Assembly (NCBI GenBank): GCA_040376925.1
Contig: JBEIPU010000099.1
Coordinates: 1 to 15,097 of the forward strand
Origin: RAM1 sp040376925
GTDB taxonomy: Bacteria; Pseudomonadota; Gammaproteobacteria; Burkholderiales; Burkholderiaceae_C
Length of the DNA stretch: 15,097 nucleotides
Direction of reading: 5' to 3'
A program made the translations under genes and the position numbers. Numbering within the stretch: position 1 is the first letter of the stretch; every line of letters starts with the position of its first letter. Shown piece after piece: positions 11,950 to 15,097 of this stretch. The notes beneath the pieces were generated by a model, which ran no database searches, was not told the DNA's origin, and worked only from the letters and a program-made list of their open reading frames with translations.

Positions 11950-13059
11950 TCAGTCAAGCACCACCACATGGCCCTGCGCCGCGTCCACGCGGCCCGCGCA
12001 CAGGTCGCGGATCAGCGGCTGGGCCGCCGCCAGCCCCCGGTGGGCCTGCACGCGCAGCCAGGGCGACTGCGCATCGCCCGCGCGCTGGATGAACGCCAGC
12101 TGCGCTTCGTTGAAACGGCGGTTGACTTCGGCGTGGCCCCAGTCGGCATTGCGCTTGCGGATCTGCACGGGCGCAAAGTAGAACTGCGGCGCCGGCCCCG
12201 GCAACGCCGCAGGCTGCAAAAAATGGGTGTTCTGCGCCGAGCCCGCGTAGCAGTCGTACACCAGTGCCTCGCCAAAGTGGTGGTGTACCTGCGCGCGCAG
12301 CGCATCGTCGCCCGAGAAATCCACATACAGCGTGGGCACGGCAGGGTCCAGCCCGGCCAGGCCGGCGTAGTCCACCACGGCGTCGTAGCAGCCCAGCGCC
12401 TGCACAAAGCCCGCATTGCGCGCGGCGGTCAGCGCCACGCGGTGCGGACCGCCGCGCATGCCGTCTACGCTGTACAGGCAAAAGGCCGTGCCATAGGCCG
12501 TCTTGCTGGACGCGCTGGAAAAGACGATCTGCCGCGCACCAAAGAAGCCGTTGTCCTGCAGGAAATCCGCCAGCATGAACGAGGTGATGAACAGCGGGCG
12601 CAGCAACGCCTGCAGGTCTTCATCGGACGCGCGCCAGGCCGGGTCGGCGCTGGTGCGGGTGTACTGGTTGTAGGCCGACACCAGCGCGGCGCGGTGCGGC
12701 GCGCCGTCGTAAAAACCACGGTCCGTCACGCGCACCGGCTGCACGCGCAGGTGGCTGGCCAGCGGAAAGTAGCCGTAAAAGCGCTCGCCCACCGCCACGC
12801 CGTCCACCGTGGACGCCAACACGTCGGCAAAACCCCAGGCGGGCATGTGGCCCCAGCCGTCCACGCCCGTGGGGAAAAAGCCCCAGTAGTTCATGGCGTC
12901 GCCAAAGGCCGCGTAGGTGATGTTGTTGGTGGTCAGCGCCACGCGGCTCAGGCGCAAAACCGCCTCGCCGTCCTGTACCGGCGCCAGCGGCTGGTGGTCG
13001 AGGCGGGTGTGGTCCAATGCGCGCTTGTCAGTCAACAGGCGGGTCAGCTCGGGGTTCAT
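11950..13059 (-). CDS. DUF2855 family protein (MDR-like fold)
   Basis: A 369-residue cytosolic protein of DUF2855. The early segment LSRVALTTNNITYAAFGDAM followed by NYWGFFP, and the later GWGHMPAWGFADV, GERFYGYFPLASHL and YNQYTRTSADPAW segments, are the family hallmarks. Layout resembles a zinc-less medium-chain reductase: a GroES-like first part, then a nucleotide-binding-like part around IVFSSASSKTAYGTAFCL (about 178-195) and YDAVVDYAGL, but the classical glycine-rich loop is degenerate. No function is established that I know of. GGAG lies 5 bases before the ATG. A palindrome-like site (13075-13095) lies 16 bases upstream, shared with the divergent TetR gene, so repression by that TetR is likely. 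The cupin gene follows 29 bases downstream. Confidence 0.88.
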   Translation of the reverse strand: MNPELTRLLTDKRALDHTRLDHQPLAPVQDGEAVLRLSRVALTTNNITYAAFGDAMNYWGFFPTGVDGWGHMPAWGFADVLASTVDGVAVGERFYGYFPLASHLRVQPVRVTDRGFYDGAPHRAALVSAYNQYTRTSADPAWRASDEDLQALLRPLFITSFMLADFLQDNGFFGARQIVFSSASSKTAYGTAFCLYSVDGMRGGPHRVALTAARNAGFVQALGCYDAVVDYAGLAGLDPAVPTLYVDFSGDDALRAQVHHHFGEALVYDCYAGSAQNTHFLQPAALPGPAPQFYFAPVQIRKRNADWGHAEVNRRFNEAQLAFIQRAGDAQSPWLRVQAHRGLAAAQPLIRDLCAGRVDAAQGHVVVLD

Positions 13060-13074
13060 GTGATCTCCATCCAG

Positions 13075-13095
13075 GCAATGCAGTCACTGTATGGC
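13075..13095. promoter_or_regulatory. Candidate TetR operator in the DUF2855/tetR divergent gap
   Basis: An imperfect palindrome centred on C13085, with 8 of 10 arm pairs complementary. The core TGCAGT-C-ACTGTA has one mismatch, the next pair (A/T) extends it, and a GC/GC pair closes the ends after one further mismatch. It is 21 bases long, a usual size for a TetR site, and lies 16 bases from the DUF2855 start and 35 bases from the tetR start, well placed to control both directions. Confidence 0.5.
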
Positions 13096-13130
13096 GCGCC
13101 GCCCGGGCGTGGGTTCGGAAACGCCGCGCC

Positions 13131-13766
13131 ATGAGCAAGCCCCACGCAGCCCCCGCGGCCCGGCCGCTGAAGCGCCCCACCCAGGCGCGCGCCCGCTTCA
13201 CCGTGCAGGCCATCTACGACGCCTTTGTTCGGATCTGGCAACGCGACGGCTGGGCCGCCCTGACCACCCGCGCCGTGGCGCTGGAAACCGGCATCTCCGT
13301 GGGCACGCTGTACGAGTATTTCCCCAACAAGGCCGCCCTGCTGTCGGGCTATGTGCGCCACAGCCTGGAGGCACTGGTGGCCGCCATCGACACCCAGGCC
13401 GTGGTGCCCGCCGGGCTGGCGTGGCAGGACCGTGTGCGCGTGCTGGTGCGCCTGAGCTGCGGCGTGGACGCACCGGGGCTGCCCTGGATCCCGCCCGGCA
13501 TGCTGGCGCTGGAGGGCCAGATTGCCGAGCCCCGGCACCACCGCCGCGCCTATGACGAGCTGTGCGCTGCGTGGCAGCGCACGGTCGCCGCCTGCCCGGA
13601 CCTGCCAGCGCACACCGCCGCCGCCGTGCCTGCACTGGTACTGGCGATTTGGGGCGGACGGCGTTACGCTTTGCTGCTGGCGCTGGACGAGGCAGCGGCA
13701 CGCGACTGGGCATCACACATGGAGCGGCTGAGCCTGGACGCGCTGGAACCCAATCAAAGCTCTTGA
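13131..13766 (+). CDS. TetR/AcrR-family transcriptional regulator
   Basis: A 211-residue regulator. The N-terminal DNA-binding domain is clear: FTVQAIYDAFVRIWQRDGWAALTTRAVALETG followed by ISVGTLYEYFPNKAALLSGYV, with the helix-turn-helix at about 44-65 and the diagnostic TLYEYFPNK recognition-helix end at 59-67. A Lys/Arg-rich N-terminal tail (RPLKRPTQARAR) precedes it, as in many TetR proteins. The C-terminal ligand/dimer domain (about 75-205) is variable; its ligand is unknown. ATG 13131 was chosen because the open frame further upstream runs into the divergent gene; its Shine-Dalgarno is weak. The diheme cytochrome c gene starts 10 bases after the stop, with its Shine-Dalgarno touching the stop codon, so the two form an operon. 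Likely represses itself and DUF2855 through 13075-13095. Confidence 0.92.
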   Translation: MSKPHAAPAARPLKRPTQARARFTVQAIYDAFVRIWQRDGWAALTTRAVALETGISVGTLYEYFPNKAALLSGYVRHSLEALVAAIDTQAVVPAGLAWQDRVRVLVRLSCGVDAPGLPWIPPGMLALEGQIAEPRHHRRAYDELCAAWQRTVAACPDLPAHTAAAVPALVLAIWGGRRYALLLALDEAAARDWASHMERLSLDALEPNQSS

Positions 13767-13776
13767 GGGAATCACG

Positions 13777-14673
13777 ATGAAACGCAAATGGATCAAGGTT
13801 GCGGCGTGGGCGTTGGCCTGCGCCGTGTTGCTGGCCGCGGCAGCGGTGTTCGCCGGCCTGCAGCTGGCGCAGCAAAAAATGCAGCGCAAGGTGGACGTCA
13901 CCGTGCAGCCGGTGCCGGTGCGCACCGACGCGCAGGCGCTGGAGCGCGGAAAGTACCTGTATGCGTCACGCGGCTGCGTGGACTGCCACGGCGCCAACGG
14001 CGCGGGCCGGATGTTTGTGGAAGACGGCGGCCTGCGCATTGCGGGCCCCAACATCACCACGGGCCCGGGCGGCGTGGTGGCGGCCTACCAGCCATTGGAC
14101 TGGGTGCGCGCCATCCGCCACGGCGTGAGCCCGCAGGGCCGCGCGCTGATGATCATGCCCAGCGAAGACTACAACCGCTTCACCAACGACGACCTGGCCG
14201 CGCTGATTGCGCACATCCGCGCGCTGCCGCCGGCGCCGGGCAAGGGTGCCGTGGTGGACCTGCCGGTGCCGGTGCGGGCGCTGTACGGCTTTGGCGCGAT
14301 CAAGGACGCCGCCGCGAAGATCGACCATTCACTGCCGCCCCAGCAACCCGTGGCCGAGGGCGTGAGCCTGGCGCACGGCGCCTATGTGGCCAACATGTGC
14401 ATAGGCTGCCATGGCGCAAAGCTCGCCGGCGGCAAGATCCCCGGCGGTCCGCCCGACTGGCCCGCCGCGGCCAACCTCACGCCGGGGGCCGGCAGCGTGA
14501 TGGCGCTGTACCCCGACGCAGACAGCATGATCAGGATGTTCCGCAGCGGCAAGCGCCCCGACGGCACGGCCATCAAGGTCATGCCGTTTGAATCCCTGCG
14601 CGAAATGAACGAAACCGACCTGCGCGCGCTGCACCTGTACCTCAAGGGCCTGCCGCCCCAGGCCAAGGGCTGA
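13777..14673 (+). CDS. Membrane-anchored diheme cytochrome c
   Basis: A 298-residue protein with an uncleaved-looking N-terminal anchor (about 5-28, after KRKWIK) and two c-type heme domains outside the cytoplasmic membrane. Heme sites are CVDCH (67-71) and CIGCH (208-212). Likely sixth ligands are Met in ALMIMPS (M125 or M127) and KVMPF (M269). The LERGKYLYASRGCVDCHG and RAIRHGVSPQGRALMIMPSEDY segments match the cytochrome c subunits that pass electrons from periplasmic alcohol/aldehyde or sugar dehydrogenases, but no such dehydrogenase is in the window; the partner may be elsewhere. GAGGG is 8 bases before the ATG and overlaps the tetR stop. The gene ends 9 bases from the convergent methionine-synthase gene. 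Confidence 0.92.
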   Translation: MKRKWIKVAAWALACAVLLAAAAVFAGLQLAQQKMQRKVDVTVQPVPVRTDAQALERGKYLYASRGCVDCHGANGAGRMFVEDGGLRIAGPNITTGPGGVVAAYQPLDWVRAIRHGVSPQGRALMIMPSEDYNRFTNDDLAALIAHIRALPPAPGKGAVVDLPVPVRALYGFGAIKDAAAKIDHSLPPQQPVAEGVSLAHGAYVANMCIGCHGAKLAGGKIPGGPPDWPAAANLTPGAGSVMALYPDADSMIRMFRSGKRPDGTAIKVMPFESLREMNETDLRALHLYLKGLPPQAKG

Positions 14674-14682
14674 CGCGCAGGC

Positions 14683-15097
14683 TTAACCGCCGTAGCGCTG
14701 GCGCGCCAGCGCCGCCCCCTTGGCCAGCGCCTCCAGCTTGGCCAGTGCCACCTCGCGGCTCATGGGCGCCAGGCCGCAGTTGGTGCAGGGGATCAGGCGG
14801 TGTTTGGGCACGAATTGCAAAGCAGTGCCAATGGTGTCGGCCACCTGTTCTGGCGTTTCCACCACGTCGCTGGCCACGTCGATCACGCCCACCATCACGT
14901 CCTTGCCTTCCAGCAGCTTCATCAGCTCGGGCGGCACGTGCGAGTGGTAACACTCCAGGCTCACCTGCTGGATGCTGCTCTTGGCCAGCGCCGGGAACAC
15001 GTCGGCGTACTGGCGCCATTCATCGCCCAGCGTGTTTTTCCAGTCCACATTGGCCTGGATGCCATAGCCGTAGCAGATGTGCACGGCCGTCGTACAC
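14683..15097 (-). CDS. MetE-like core methionine synthase (probably MesD type), C-terminal part
   Basis: The last 137 residues of a cobalamin-independent methionine synthase catalytic domain; the rest lies past the right edge. Zinc ligands line up with MetE: His and Cys in VHICYGYG, Glu in VSLECYHSH, and Cys in CTNCGLAPM. The ending ALAKLEALAKGAALARQRYGG and segments such as IQANVDWKNTLGDEWRQYADVFPALAKS look like the short core-MetE proteins (MesD) that lack the N-terminal MetE half and need partner MesX (DUF1852). Methyl donor and partner are known only for the family; a mesX gene next door is predicted, not seen. There is no start in the window; a GTG at 15084 is internal (Val of VHIC). Zn-methyltransferase call is firm, MesD subtype likely. 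Confidence 0.85.
   Translation of the reverse strand, partial: CTTAVHICYGYGIQANVDWKNTLGDEWRQYADVFPALAKSSIQQVSLECYHSHVPPELMKLLEGKDVMVGVIDVASDVVETPEQVADTIGTALQFVPKHRLIPCTNCGLAPMSREVALAKLEALAKGAALARQRYGG

Noticed and set aside
1..15097. Mobile element, CRISPR array or tRNA/rRNA in the window
   Set aside because: I saw no transposase or integrase motifs, no regularly spaced repeats and no cloverleaf-like or rRNA-like sequence; all larger stretches are accounted for by ordinary genes.

Overview
This GC-rich, densely packed window looks like a chromosomal segment of a betaproteobacterium, most likely family Comamonadaceae (Acidovorax/Hydrogenophaga/Polaromonas relatives). That placement is inferred from GC-biased codon use, gene content (egtB-egtD pair, DUF47 protein, one-domain PPK2, core-type methionine synthase) and general sequence style, not from a marker gene. 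I see no rRNA, tRNA, insertion sequence, prophage, integrase, CRISPR array or origin. No gene-free stretch exceeds 300 bases; the largest gap is about 190 bases (7918-8107).

Left part (1-2649): the 5' end of a DUF47/PhoU-like gene on the minus strand, preceded by what look like three tandem Pho half-boxes. Next come a small DMT-family membrane protein (minus) and an RluA-type pseudouridine synthase (plus), whose start codons overlap in one CATG. Then follows an overlapping pair: an exported intradiol ring-cleavage dioxygenase and a short-chain dehydrogenase.

Middle left (2643-5683): on the minus strand, in transcription order, a 2-oxoglutarate/Fe dioxygenase, a universal stress protein and a PPK2 polyphosphate kinase. 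A well-formed candidate Pho box lies just upstream of ppk2. A bacteriohemerythrin on the plus strand starts opposite the 2OG dioxygenase. Together with the Pho boxes upstream of the DUF47 gene, the window has two candidate phosphate-starvation promoters about 3.4 kb apart.

Ergothioneine block (5405-7917, minus): egtB and egtD overlap by 4 bases, and a DUF427 gene follows whose strong Shine-Dalgarno overlaps the egtD stop codon. This reads as a three-gene operon for making ergothioneine from histidine, with DUF427 as an unexplained partner.

Right of that (8108-10620, plus): a CurA-like NADPH-dependent MDR reductase, then an ANL-family adenylate-forming enzyme overlapping it by one base. A glycine-zipper envelope protein (minus) converges on it.

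Right end (11402-15097): a likely regulatory unit. A TetR regulator and a membrane-anchored diheme cytochrome c (plus) diverge from a DUF2855 protein and a cupin with an alternating-histidine N-terminus (minus). A near-palindrome sits in the divergent gap. The window ends in the zinc-binding C-terminal part of a MetE-like (probably MesD-type) methionine synthase on the minus strand.
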